This document shows, one piece after another, positions 25,501 through 33,519 of a stretch of 64,000 nt of DNA. The position numbers and the translations under genes were made by a program. The stretch is taken from positions 434,001-498,000 of the forward strand of contig JADJXJ010000001.1 of the NCBI GenBank assembly GCA_016715945.1, given 5' to 3'. Source of the stretch: Bacteroidota bacterium (GTDB taxonomy: Bacteria > Bacteroidota > Bacteroidia > Bacteroidales > F082). The stretch's first letter is position 1. Each line of letters starts with the position of its first letter. The notes below the pieces were generated by a model. It did no database searches. It had not been told where the DNA came from and saw only the letters and a program-made list of their open reading frames with translations.

Positions 25501-26285
25501 GAAAACCTGCGCTGCCGCAATGCCTCGAAGGTGACTATGGCAGCGGCAACCGACACATTGAGCGAGTCGGCCACACCATGCATCCGAATGCGGATTCGTT
25601 TGTGGGCATTTTTGCTCCAGAATGCGCTCAGACCATCGGCTTCTGTGCCCATGACAATGGCTGTTGGTCCGGTAAAATCTGTATCAAGATAATCGGCTGA
25701 AGCCTCAAGGTGCGTGGCAGCAATGGATATCCCATGTTTTTGCAGCCAATCCAGCGCTTCTCCGGAAGTGCAGGCCCGCACCTGTACCGTGAAGATACAC
25801 CCTACACTCGAACGGATAGCATTCGGATTGAACAGGTCAGTGGCCGGATCACATACCATCACAGCATCCACACCTGCGGCATCGGCAGTGCGCATGATGG
25901 CACCCAGGTTACCGGGTTTTTCCACCGACTCAAGCACCAGAATTAAAGGATTGCTGCTGATTTTTAATGAATTGAGATTAAGTTTTGGTTCTTTCGCCAG
26001 GGCGATGATACCATCAGAGTTTTCGCGATAGGCCACATGGCCGAACACTTCGCGGCTGATGGGATGCACCAGGCAGGAACGCATCAGCTCTTCCGCAAAC
26101 CCGCGATCGTCGGGTTTGATCAATTCTTCGCAAACATATAACTCATCGAATTGCCAGCCGGAAAGCTTCGCCCTTCTGATTTCGCGCATGCCTTCGATGA
26201 CCACCAGGCCTGCTTCGCGCCGTTCGCGTGGCTTCTGAAGCTGAAGCAATCGCTTGATCCGGGGGTTCGACCTGCTTGTAATCAT
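25488..26285 (-). CDS. TrmH/SpoU-family RNA 2'-O-methyltransferase
   Basis: A 265-residue SPOUT-fold methyltransferase. The three family motifs are clear: ESVEKPGNLGAIMRTADAAG (motif 1), IVMGTEADGLS (motif 2) and ADSLNVSVAAAI (motif 3), which form the trefoil knot that binds S-adenosylmethionine. The N-terminal 90 residues form the substrate-binding domain seen in rRNA 2'-O-ribose methylases. The exact RNA target (23S rRNA or tRNA) cannot be told. It is last in a four-gene minus-strand run, 5 bases after the saccharopine-dehydrogenase-like gene, and its 3' end overlaps the kinase gene end by 13 bases. Confidence 0.93.
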   Translation of the reverse strand: MITSRSNPRIKRLLQLQKPRERREAGLVVIEGMREIRRAKLSGWQFDELYVCEELIKPDDRGFAEELMRSCLVHPISREVFGHVAYRENSDGIIALAKEPKLNLNSLKISSNPLILVLESVEKPGNLGAIMRTADAAGVDAVMVCDPATDLFNPNAIRSSVGCIFTVQVRACTSGEALDWLQKHGISIAATHLEASADYLDTDFTGPTAIVMGTEADGLSAFWSKNAHKRIRIRMHGVADSLNVSVAAAIVTFEALRQRRFSQRG

Positions 26286-26290
26286 CTTAT

Positions 26291-27430
26291 TTACAGTTTG
26301 TTTTCGCTATACTTATAAACTATGCCGCGCTTTTCCATGTCCGAGAGGATAAAACTGACCAGGGTTTCATCGGCACCCAGATGCTCAGGCATGTGAATTC
26401 CTGCTCGGTTAAAAGCGCCGCTTGCCAGCAGACGAAGGGCAGCCGTGGCAGCATAACCAGTGGTGCGAGCCATGGAGTGAATGCCCGAAGCGCTGTCGAA
26501 CCGATCCAGCAAATCCCACTGAAGCTTCGTCGGGTGCCCTTCGCTATCTAGTCCTTCAGCTTCGATACGCATCACCGTGAGGTCGGCCTCCCCGGGCTGG
26601 AGTTTCCATTGTTCAAACAGCACGGCACTGGTAAATTGCAAGGGCGTCACCTGCTGATCGCCCAACGGGAGGGCTTCAGTGGAAAAAAAGCCGCTGTCGC
26701 GAAGCAACTTCACTGCATCGAGGTGCCCGGGGTAGCGCAGGGTTTTTTCTGCCATGTGCTCTGCCTTTATGGTGTCAGCCAGGGTTCGCAGTCCATCGCT
26801 ATTAAATGCTTCGAGTGTGCCAATATCTTCAAAATCAATCAGCTCTGATTCGCTGAGCGCAGGCACCACCTCTATTTTTCCGTTGCGCACTATGCGCGCC
26901 GGACGGGTGTATTCTTCGATCACATCCGATGGCGAGAAAACAGCTTTATATTGCCAGGGCAGGCTTCGCCTTGCCGGCAGTCCGCCAACCAGGATGCGCA
27001 GTTTTTCCAAATGTGGCAGTCTGGCGGCTGCCAATCCGCTCAGCATATGGCTCATGCCTGGCGCTACGCCCATGTCGCAGATCACACAACTGCCATATTG
27101 CCGGGCCAGTTCATCGAGCTGGCGCGGATTGTCGGCATAAAATGCAATGTCCACAACCGGTTTGCCAGCGCAGGCCAGAACTTTCAATGTCCCGAACCCA
27201 ATGCTGCCAGGCACGGCATTCACAAACATATCGTATTCCGCGCACAAGCCGGTGAGAAATGAAGCGTCGGTCAGGTCGCATTGCAGCGTTTCAATTTCCT
27301 GATTTTCGATCTGAGCCAGGGCATGAGCCGATCTATCGGCCACGGTCACGCGAAATCCTCCGCGTTCGGCGAGGTCGAGGGCTATCGGTCGTCCAACCAG
27401 TCCACTGCCCAGAACAAGTACTTTTTTCAT
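26291..27430 (-). CDS. Saccharopine dehydrogenase-like NAD(P) oxidoreductase
   Basis: A 379-residue protein with an N-terminal Rossmann fold (LGSGLVGRPIALDLAERG, nucleotide-binding loop at 8-14) and the C-terminal catalytic domain of the saccharopine dehydrogenase family (FSPSDVIEEYTRPARIVRNG, TLRYPGHLD). Family members include lysine 6-dehydrogenase, saccharopine reductase and carboxynorspermidine synthase, acting on lysine or polyamine-type amino acids. Which reaction occurs here is not determined. It sits between an EamA permease (6-base gap) and a TrmH methylase (5-base gap), in an operon that starts with a gamma-glutamyl hydrolase-like lipoprotein. This context suggests amino-acid or polyamine handling. 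Confidence 0.88.
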   Translation of the reverse strand: MKKVLVLGSGLVGRPIALDLAERGGFRVTVADRSAHALAQIENQEIETLQCDLTDASFLTGLCAEYDMFVNAVPGSIGFGTLKVLACAGKPVVDIAFYADNPRQLDELARQYGSCVICDMGVAPGMSHMLSGLAAARLPHLEKLRILVGGLPARRSLPWQYKAVFSPSDVIEEYTRPARIVRNGKIEVVPALSESELIDFEDIGTLEAFNSDGLRTLADTIKAEHMAEKTLRYPGHLDAVKLLRDSGFFSTEALPLGDQQVTPLQFTSAVLFEQWKLQPGEADLTVMRIEAEGLDSEGHPTKLQWDLLDRFDSASGIHSMARTTGYAATAALRLLASGAFNRAGIHMPEHLGADETLVSFILSDMEKRGIVYKYSENKL

Positions 27431-27436
27431 AGCTGT

Positions 27437-28333
27437 TTATTTTTTTAAGGGCTGTTGCGCCAGGATCACCCCGCTTATCACCAGCACGATGCCGGCCACT
27501 TTGTCGGTGCCGATCACCTCATCGAGAAACAGCCAGCTGAAAAAGGCCGTAAACACCGGGATGAGGTTGGCGTAAAAATTGGCTTTGGTGATGCCTATGC
27601 GTTTCACCGTTTCGGCGTAAAACACATAAGCAAGTGAGCTGGCAAAAATTCCCAACAGCAACAGGTTGATAATCAGATCCATTTGTGCTGGTGCCACGAA
27701 AGCCTGCAGCCCGCCACTTAGCAGGAGGAAAGGAATCAGGTAAATGGCGCCAATACTGTTTTCAACCGCGATGATGGCCAGGGGCTGCATGCTGAAAGTA
27801 AGCCTGCGCAGGATGATGCCATGCGCCAATGCACTGCCCACTGCCAGAAAAAGCAACAAAATGCCTGTGGGTGAGGCACTCAGATTCATGTTGCGATCCA
27901 CAATCATCACCAGCACACCCGAAAACGAGACAAACAATCCGATGATGTTGAGCAGGCTGATGCGTTCGCGCAAGGCTGCAAATGCCACAATGGGCATAAA
28001 AACCGGAATGGTGGCAATGATCACAGCGCTCAGAGTGGGCGAAACCAGCTTAAGACCAAAATTTTCTGAGAGAAAATACAGAAAGGGATTAAACAAAGCT
28101 GCCAGTGCAAGCAGCTTAAATTGTGCTTTGCTCAGCCGGGGCAGTTCCTTGCGCAGAAGCAGCAGGCTGAAAAGGAAAACTGTCGAAACAACAAGCCTGA
28201 AAAAGACTACAGATGCGGGATTGATATATTCGAAAAGATTTTTCGACCACAGGTACGACATACCCCAGAACACCATGGCCAGTACAGCCAGCAGGTGCGT
28301 GGCGGCAAATTTGTTGTTTTTGTGCAGAAACAT
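27437..28333 (-). CDS. EamA-family (DMT) transporter
   Basis: A 298-residue membrane protein with about ten hydrophobic helices arranged as two EamA repeats (first from LLAVLAMVFWGMSYLWSK, second from LLLFLAVGSALAHGIIL). EamA proteins of the drug/metabolite transporter superfamily usually export amino acids or other small metabolites. The ATG at 28333 is chosen because the longer frame to 28465 runs through the end of the upstream gene and adds a polar, non-conserved stretch. It lies 14 bases downstream of the C26 amidotransferase gene and 6 bases upstream of the dehydrogenase gene. Substrate is unknown. Confidence 0.9.
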   Translation of the reverse strand: MFLHKNNKFAATHLLAVLAMVFWGMSYLWSKNLFEYINPASVVFFRLVVSTVFLFSLLLLRKELPRLSKAQFKLLALAALFNPFLYFLSENFGLKLVSPTLSAVIIATIPVFMPIVAFAALRERISLLNIIGLFVSFSGVLVMIVDRNMNLSASPTGILLLFLAVGSALAHGIILRRLTFSMQPLAIIAVENSIGAIYLIPFLLLSGGLQAFVAPAQMDLIINLLLLGIFASSLAYVFYAETVKRIGITKANFYANLIPVFTAFFSWLFLDEVIGTDKVAGIVLVISGVILAQQPLKK

Positions 28334-28347
28334 CAGGCAGAGCTTAA

Positions 28348-29145
28348 TCAGCGTTTTTTGGACCGGTATTTTGCTGCCTCCTGCAGAAAACTCAACGCGA
28401 TTTTTCCCGAAAGCTCGTCGTCGTGCGCCATCCATTCCGGATGCCATTGCACGGCCAGAATCCATTGTTTGTTGCGTTCGTCGTTTTCGATGGCCTCAAT
28501 CAGCATGTCGGGCGATGTGGCCGCCGGTTTCAATCCACTGCCTAGTTGATCAATTCCCTGATGGTGGTTGCTGGCCACCCAAACGATCGGTCTGTTTACC
28601 AGCGAGGCAATTCGGCTTCCGGGAATCAGTGTCACAGGGTGATCGGCCCAGTCTTCCTCACCCACGCGATGCAACTCGCCCGAGCCGATGTCCTGTGGCA
28701 GGTCAACATGCAACGATCCGCCCGAGGCCACATTGATCATCTGAAGCCCCCGGCAGATTCCTAAAATCGGCAGGTTGAGGCTGCGGGCAATCCGGAAGGC
28801 TTCCAGCTCATAGCGGTCGCGAACAGTGTCAATAAATCCGCAACGCACGGTATCATAAGCTTTTCCGTAGTTTGCAGGATGAATATCGGCTCCACCGGTA
28901 AACAGAATCCCGTCAGCAATAGCCAGACTGTCGGCCAGGTGTTCCAACGCAACTTCTGAAAGGTAAATAAACCTCAGATTGCTGTCCTGGCGGCTCAGCC
29001 ACTCCCCGTATTTCTTCCCTTCAATCTTGCGCTCCTTGGTCAGTGCAATCACCAGGGGCTTGCTATCCGGCGATCCGGTGGTGCACGAGCTCAATATCAG
29101 GATGCACACCCAGCACAATGCAACAAAAATTCTAAGCTGTTTCAT
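28348..29145 (-). CDS. Lipoprotein of the class I glutamine amidotransferase / C26 peptidase family
   Basis: A 265-residue protein resembling gamma-glutamyl-GABA hydrolase (PuuD) and other C26 peptidases. The nucleophile is Cys131 in LGICRGLQ, with His235 and Glu237 in AVQWHPEW completing the triad, and TGGADIHP at 83-90 matches the family's TGGxxxxP segment. Unlike the cytosolic PuuD, it starts with a signal peptide and lipobox (LSSC, Cys21), so it should face the periplasm. It is first in a tight operon with an EamA permease, a saccharopine-dehydrogenase-like enzyme and TrmH. It might cleave gamma-glutamyl bonds outside the cytosol; this is inference. Confidence 0.9.
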   Translation of the reverse strand: MKQLRIFVALCWVCILILSSCTTGSPDSKPLVIALTKERKIEGKKYGEWLSRQDSNLRFIYLSEVALEHLADSLAIADGILFTGGADIHPANYGKAYDTVRCGFIDTVRDRYELEAFRIARSLNLPILGICRGLQMINVASGGSLHVDLPQDIGSGELHRVGEEDWADHPVTLIPGSRIASLVNRPIVWVASNHHQGIDQLGSGLKPAATSPDMLIEAIENDERNKQWILAVQWHPEWMAHDDELSGKIALSFLQEAAKYRSKKR

Positions 29146-29178
29146 GTGGAATGTTTTGGCAAATATACCTCAGCAGCT

Positions 29179-29898
29179 TCACTCGCCCAAACCCAGATAA
29201 AAATCCTTGAGCAATCGGGTATAAGCCTCTGTGAAGGCCATATCTGACCTGCGGATGGTGAAATAAGTCTCCTCTGTAACCAGCATGCCATTGTTAGTGA
29301 GTTCGATATGCATTCGGTTTGCAGGTCGATTTTCCACTGGGATGATATGCTGCACCCTGGCAGGATGCAATCCGTAATCTGCAGCCAATTGGCGCACAGT
29401 GTTGCCCACCTGCCAGGGCAAAACGATGGACGCTTTTCCCGAATGCGCGAGCAGACGCGAAAGTGCGCTGAGCAAATCGTGGTAGGTGAGGCTTGCGGTA
29501 TGCCTTGCCAGATTGCGTCTTTGGTTTTTGCCGGGTATGTGCTTATCGAAAAAGGGAGGGTTCGAGATGATCAGATCGTAGTGCCCGTCAGTTGGCGGTT
29601 GAAAGGTGCGCAGGTCAGCGTGTAAGGCCTTAAGGCGGCTGCTCCAGGGCGACCGGATGAAGTTTTCGGCAGCTTCGGCCACGGAAATTTCATCCACATC
29701 AATGGCATCGATCAGTGCATTCGAATTCCGCTGCGCAAGCATCAGGGCCAGGATGCCTGATCCGGTGCCGGCATCAAGCACACGCAGCGCCCCTTCCACA
29801 TCTGTCCATGCCCCAAGCAATACGGCATCCGTACCCACCTTCATGGTCGAGCGGTGGTGCTTCATGCTGAATTGCCTGAAATGAAAGGGTTGGGCCAT
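29179..29898 (-). CDS. tRNA1(Val) (adenine-N6)-methyltransferase-like protein
   Basis: A 239-residue class I methyltransferase of the YfiC/TrmN6 type. The SAM-binding loop is VLDAGTGSGILALMLAQR, and the catalytic ISNPPFF (NPPF type) motif lies near residue 121, as in enzymes that methylate exocyclic amines of adenine. In E. coli this protein makes m6A37 in tRNA(Val). The N-terminal FHFRQFSMKHHRSTMKVGTDAVLLG region is a family hallmark. It begins one base after the rimM stop, so it is probably co-transcribed with rimM. Confidence 0.9.
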   Translation of the reverse strand: MAQPFHFRQFSMKHHRSTMKVGTDAVLLGAWTDVEGALRVLDAGTGSGILALMLAQRNSNALIDAIDVDEISVAEAAENFIRSPWSSRLKALHADLRTFQPPTDGHYDLIISNPPFFDKHIPGKNQRRNLARHTASLTYHDLLSALSRLLAHSGKASIVLPWQVGNTVRQLAADYGLHPARVQHIIPVENRPANRMHIELTNNGMLVTEETYFTIRRSDMAFTEAYTRLLKDFYLGLGE

Positions 29899-29899
29899 C

Positions 29900-30427
29900 C
29901 TATCCGTTCAGGTACATGTCAATCAACCCCTCAGGGGTTTTCACGAAAATGGTTTTGCGCTTCCGGTCAACCTTGGTGATGATCTTGTCGTGGACAGGCA
30001 CCAGCACTTCTTTTTCTTTGTAGAAAACCTGAAACACCGCCTGACCCGGATATTCAATCACCCGGGCTATGTTTCCGAGTTTTCCGAAGGCTTCGTCCTC
30101 CAGCAAGAAGTTTTGCACTTCATGGAAATAAAACTTATTGCCTTTGAGCTTAGGCAGTTGATCTATAGGCAAATACAGTTCTTTGCCGGTGAGGGTGAGG
30201 GCCTTTTCCACACTGTCGATATCTTCCAGTTGCAAATAAGCTTTGTCGTTGTGGATGCTCATTTGCCTGATGAAGTAGGGGACAAGCCTGCCCGCAATGT
30301 CAATAAAGATCACTTTCTGCCTGGCGTATAAAGCTGGCTGGTCGGTATCGATGCGTATGCTGAGCTCTCCACGGATGCCGTGGGTTTTGATTATTTTTCC
30401 GAAGTAGAAGAAATCGTCCTTGTTCAT
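29900..30427 (-). CDS. rimM: Ribosome maturation factor RimM
   Basis: A 175-residue 16S rRNA processing factor that binds ribosomal protein uS19 during 30S assembly. The N-terminal RimM domain begins FYFGKIIKTHGIRGELSI, and a C-terminal PRC-barrel follows (EAFGKLGNIARVIEYPGQAVFQV...VPVHDKIITKVD). The ATG at 30427 is chosen because the longer form from 30454 adds nine non-conserved residues and crosses a -7-like box (TATTTTTG at 30453-30460, minus strand). It follows rpsP, but a terminator-like hairpin lies between, so it may have its own promoter. trmD does not follow rimM here. Confidence 0.95.
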   Translation of the reverse strand: MNKDDFFYFGKIIKTHGIRGELSIRIDTDQPALYARQKVIFIDIAGRLVPYFIRQMSIHNDKAYLQLEDIDSVEKALTLTGKELYLPIDQLPKLKGNKFYFHEVQNFLLEDEAFGKLGNIARVIEYPGQAVFQVFYKEKEVLVPVHDKIITKVDRKRKTIFVKTPEGLIDMYLNG

Positions 30428-30452
30428 TGCTGATCGGGTATCCGGTGAGGTC

Positions 30453-30460
30453 AAAAATAC
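30453..30460 (-). promoter_or_regulatory. Candidate -7 box for rimM
   Basis: TATTTTTG on the minus strand fits TAnnTTTG, immediately after the T-tract of the rpsP terminator and about 26 bases before the rimM ATG. The -33 element is not evident. Confidence 0.35.
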
Positions 30461-30488
30461 AAAAAGCCGGTTTGAGCCGGCCTTTTGG
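30459..30488 (-). terminator. Terminator-like hairpin between rpsP and rimM
   Basis: On the minus strand GCCGG and CCGGC pair around a short CTCAAA loop, extended by AAAAGG/CTTTTT with one bulged base, and a run of T residues follows. It would end or attenuate rpsP transcripts before rimM. Confidence 0.65.
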
Positions 30489-30505
30489 TTGAGTGTCGCT
30501 TTCGG

Positions 30506-31009
30506 TTATTCTTCGCCAGCAGGCTCTCCTTCGTTCTGGCTTTGCATTTCGGCCAGGCGTTTTTTTGCCACTTCGGCTGCTTTTTGCTCGCGAATTCTGG
30601 CCTCTTCCTCGAGGGCCTTTTTCTTTGCGCTGGTCTTGCTTTCGGCGAGCGCTTTTTTCTTGGCTTCAATCTTGGCCTCTTTTGCTTTCAGCCATTCCTG
30701 AAACTTGGCTTCGGCCTGTTCGGGGGTGAGGGCGCCCTTGTCCACACCTTTCAGGAGGTGACGTTTGTAGAGCACACCTTTATACGACAGAATCGCGCGT
30801 ACCGTTTCGGTGGGCTGTGCACCATTGCCCAGCCATGTGATGGCACGATCGGTGTCGATGTTAATTTCTGCCGGATTAGTCATTGGGTTGTAAGTGCCAA
30901 TCTTCTCGATAAACCTGCCATCCCGTGGTGCACGACCATCCGCAATTACAATATGATAAAAAGGTTTGCCCTTTTTACCATGACGTTGTAACCTCATTCT
31001 TACTGGCAT
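30506..31009 (-). CDS. rpsP: Small ribosomal subunit protein bS16 with a long charged tail
   Basis: A 167-residue bS16. The first 80-90 residues are the canonical domain (MPVRMRLQRHGKKGKPFYHIVIADGR and AITWLGNGAQPTETV segments). The remaining 75 or so residues are rich in Lys, Ala and Glu (AKEAKIEAKKKALAESKTS...) and look like a helical extension, roughly doubling the usual length. Such tails on bS16 are seen in other Bacteroidota. The ATG at 31009 replaces an upstream ATG at 31111 that lies in an AT-rich, non-conserved stretch overlapping the next gene. It leads the rpsP-rimM-trmN6 group. Confidence 0.96.
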   Translation of the reverse strand: MPVRMRLQRHGKKGKPFYHIVIADGRAPRDGRFIEKIGTYNPMTNPAEINIDTDRAITWLGNGAQPTETVRAILSYKGVLYKRHLLKGVDKGALTPEQAEAKFQEWLKAKEAKIEAKKKALAESKTSAKKKALEEEARIREQKAAEVAKKRLAEMQSQNEGEPAGEE

Positions 31010-31097
31010 AACTGTTAGTTTGAAATGAAACAATGATGATTTGGGAGTGCAAAGTTCGGATTTTTTTCCAAACAAAATGATTTTTCTGTATTTTTTG

Positions 31098-31421
31098 TTA
31101 ATCCTCAGCAAGATAGATGGCTACCAGATGAGCCTTGCCCGTTTCGTTCAGATGGTTTCTTAATGATTGGATGTGCTGGTAAAGTTCTTTTTCACAGCGA
31201 GATACATGGTATTGCCACACGTCGGGTAGCTTGTGACGCAGCTCGTAATCTGTCCGAAGCATCTCAAGGGCCAGCCTGGCATTGTGGCAGGCGCTGATGT
31301 GCCTGGCTGTTTTGGCATCCTGCCGGTCCAGATCCGCCAGCATCTCATGCAGCCGCATATCCCCGTTAACTTCTGTCCCTGCCCCGGCAAGCAGGGCTTT
31401 GCAAAGCTGTTCGAGCATCAT
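31098..31421 (-). CDS. Small helical protein, unknown function
   Basis: An ORF of about 107 residues (ATG at 31421; the frame extends to an ATG at 31439). The product is rich in Leu, His, Glu and Arg and looks all-helical (LHEMLADLDRQDAK, EMLRTDYELRHKLPDVWQ, HIQSLRNHLNETG). No signal peptide, membrane segment or known domain is seen. A -7 box (TAGTTTTG, minus strand) at 31437-31444 overlaps the more upstream ATG, which favours 31421. It ends 88 bases upstream of rpsP. I do not recognise it; the coding potential looks fair but is not proven. Confidence 0.55.
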   Translation of the reverse strand: MMLEQLCKALLAGAGTEVNGDMRLHEMLADLDRQDAKTARHISACHNARLALEMLRTDYELRHKLPDVWQYHVSRCEKELYQHIQSLRNHLNETGKAHLVAIYLAED

Positions 31422-31612
31422 AAAAATTGCTTTGGCCAAAACTAAGTCATTCTAAGGCGTTGTGCTGTCGATTTTTATTTAAAAGCATTCTAAATATTGG
31501 CTAAAATATCTAATTTTACAAGCGGAAAATTAAGTATCCGGTTTTGCTGCCGTACGGCCGAAATGGCTGTAGTTCAGGCAGGCAGATTCCGGGTTGATAT
31601 ACCAAAGCAAAC

Positions 31613-32080
31613 ATGAGCGAACACACAAACGACACCTTCGAAACAGTAAAAAGGATTTTTACTGAATACCTGGAGCAAAGGGGGCATCGCAAAACACCGG
31701 AGCGTTTCACCATCCTCAAGGAAATCTATAACACCGACGGCCACTTCGACATCGAAACCCTTTACGTGCGCATGAAAAACAACAAATACAGGGTCAGCCG
31801 TGCCACCTTGTACAACACCATTGAACTTCTTCTCGATTGTTCGCTGGTTACCAAGCATCAGTTTGGCAACAACTGCGCACAGTTCGAACGCTCGTTCAAG
31901 TTTCGTCAGCACGATCATTTTGTGAGCATCGAGGACGGAACCGTGCTCGAGTTTTGCGACCCGCGCATTCAGGAAATCCAGAAATCTGTCGAAGAACTGC
32001 TCGGGGTCGAGATCACCCATCATGCCCTCACTTTCTACGGCCGACAAAAAACTTCAGAAGCCAAGGCCCGGCAGGCTTAA
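31613..32080 (+). CDS. Fur-family transcriptional regulator lacking the CxxC zinc motifs
   Basis: A 155-residue winged-helix repressor of the Fur superfamily. The DNA-binding domain includes RKTPERFTILKEIY and the recognition helix SRATLYNTIELL, and the dimerisation part starts at RQHDHFVSIEDGTVLEF. Fur proteins sense iron, zinc, manganese or peroxide. The pair CxxC that normally follows HDH is replaced by SIED (residues 105-108), and no C-terminal CxxC exists; the only cysteines are at 76, 88 and 115. The structural zinc site is therefore missing, while candidate regulatory His/Glu ligands (HFD at 44-46, HQF at 82-84, HDH at 100-102) remain. It is monocistronic, ending before a small terminator. 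feoAB, a common Fur target, lies 15 kb away. Confidence 0.92.
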   Translation: MSEHTNDTFETVKRIFTEYLEQRGHRKTPERFTILKEIYNTDGHFDIETLYVRMKNNKYRVSRATLYNTIELLLDCSLVTKHQFGNNCAQFERSFKFRQHDHFVSIEDGTVLEFCDPRIQEIQKSVEELLGVEITHHALTFYGRQKTSEAKARQA

Positions 32081-32126
32081 ACGCACTAATTTCAATGGCA
32101 TTGGTCGAATGGCCGTGCTTAATGCG

Positions 32127-32134
32127 TAACTTTG
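32127..32134 (+). promoter_or_regulatory. Candidate -7 box for purA
   Basis: TAACTTTG fits TAnnTTTG and lies 45 bases before the purA ATG. A TTG at 32101-32103 is somewhat too far away (23-base spacer), so support is partial. Confidence 0.35.
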
Positions 32135-32153
32135 CCCCGCAGGGGCTTTTTTT
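32134..32153 (+). terminator. Short intrinsic terminator after the Fur-family gene
   Basis: GCCCC (32134-32138), a three-base loop and GGGGC (32142-32146) form a compact hairpin followed by seven T residues. It abuts the candidate purA -7 box. Confidence 0.6.
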
Positions 32154-32178
32154 ATGTCACTTAAAATCAATGTAATAG

Positions 32179-33477
32179 ATGAATAAAGCCAAAGTTGATG
32201 TGCTTTTGGGGCTGCAATGGGGCGACGAAGGCAAAGGTAAGATTGTGGATGCACTGGCTCCGAAATACGACGTGGTGGCCAGGTTTCAGGGTGGGCCAAA
32301 TGCCGGGCATACCATCGAGTTCGACGGAAAAAAATATGTGCTTCATACCATACCCTCAGGCATTTTTAACCAGGGAACCATCAACCTCATTGGTAACGGC
32401 GTAATCATCGACCCGCTTATTTTGAAAAAGGAGCTCGACGGACTCGTTCAGGCTGGCCACCAACCTCAGCGCAACCTTTTTGTGAGCCGGAAAGCCCACC
32501 TGATCCTGCCCACACACAGAATGCTGGATGCAGCACTCGAAGCATCCAAAGGTGCCGGCAAAATTGGCTCCACACTTAAGGGCATCGGACCAACCTATAC
32601 CGACAAGGTGAGCCGCCATGGCCTGAGGCTCGGCGATCTGGAACTAGAAAACTTCGCACAGCGCTACGAAAATCTGAAGAAGACGCATCTGCAAATCATC
32701 CGGATGCATGGTTTCGACCTTGATTCGCACCGCATCGACGGTCACGACTTCGAATCGTACGAGAAAGCCTGGTTCGAGGCTGCCGGATACCTTCGCACAT
32801 TGCAGTTGATTGACAGCGAATATTTTATTAACGACCTGCTAAGTCAGGGAAAACGTGTTCTGGCCGAAGGTGCACAGGGCTCGATGCTCGATATCGATTT
32901 TGGCAGCTATCCTTTTGTAACCTCTTCAAATACAACGATTTCTGGTGTGTGTTCCGGGCTTGGCGTACCCACTTCGGCCATTGGAAAAGTTATTGGAGTA
33001 TTTAAAGCATATTGTACCCGCGTGGGCAGCGGACCATTTCCCACAGAACTTTTCGACGAAACGGGCAGCATGATGCGGGAGCGTGGCAGAGAGTTTGGCA
33101 GCACCACCGGTAGGGCAAGACGCTGCGGCTGGCTCGATCTGCCTGCATTGCACTATGCCATCATGCTCAACGGTGCCACAGAGCTTGTGATGATGAAGCC
33201 CGATGTGCTCGACAGCATGGCCGAAATACGTGTGGCCACCGCCTACCGCATGAACGGGAGCGAAACAGCTCAGATGCCTTTCGACTTGCTCACGGCCAAT
33301 CCGGAGCCTGTTTATGAAACCCTTGCCGGATGGCAGTCAAGCCTCGGGGAGGGCGCCTCGTTTGATGAACTGCCCGTTCAGTTCAGGCAATATGTTGGCT
33401 ACATCGAGAAAAAAACTGGTGTGCGGATCAGTATCATATCCACCGGTCCTGATCGCTTGCAAACAATTTGGAGATAA
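32179..33477 (+). CDS. purA: Adenylosuccinate synthetase
   Basis: A 432-residue enzyme that joins IMP and aspartate with GTP to give adenylosuccinate, the first committed step to AMP. The N-terminal LGLQWGDEGKGKIVD signature, the GGPNAGHTI segment, the KGIGPTYTDKVSRHGLRLGDL region and the C-terminal STGPDR GTP-site motif are all present. Length matches the family. It is probably transcribed alone; a shared terminator separates it from convergent infB. Confidence 0.98.
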   Translation: MNKAKVDVLLGLQWGDEGKGKIVDALAPKYDVVARFQGGPNAGHTIEFDGKKYVLHTIPSGIFNQGTINLIGNGVIIDPLILKKELDGLVQAGHQPQRNLFVSRKAHLILPTHRMLDAALEASKGAGKIGSTLKGIGPTYTDKVSRHGLRLGDLELENFAQRYENLKKTHLQIIRMHGFDLDSHRIDGHDFESYEKAWFEAAGYLRTLQLIDSEYFINDLLSQGKRVLAEGAQGSMLDIDFGSYPFVTSSNTTISGVCSGLGVPTSAIGKVIGVFKAYCTRVGSGPFPTELFDETGSMMRERGREFGSTTGRARRCGWLDLPALHYAIMLNGATELVMMKPDVLDSMAEIRVATAYRMNGSETAQMPFDLLTANPEPVYETLAGWQSSLGEGASFDELPVQFRQYVGYIEKKTGVRISIISTGPDRLQTIWR

Positions 33478-33505
33478 TAAAAGGGGCTGAATGCCCCTTT
33501 TTTTC
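33478..33505. terminator. Bidirectional terminator between purA and infB
   Basis: AAAAGGGGC (33479-33487) and GCCCCTTTT (33493 onward) form a hairpin flanked by A residues on one side and a T run on the other, so it can stop transcription from both convergent genes. Confidence 0.85.
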
Positions 33506-33519
33506 TGTATATCGGCTTG

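Noticed and set aside
28334..28465. Upstream extension of the EamA frame
   Set aside because: It overlaps the end of the C26 gene in another frame and lacks the features of an EamA N-terminus.
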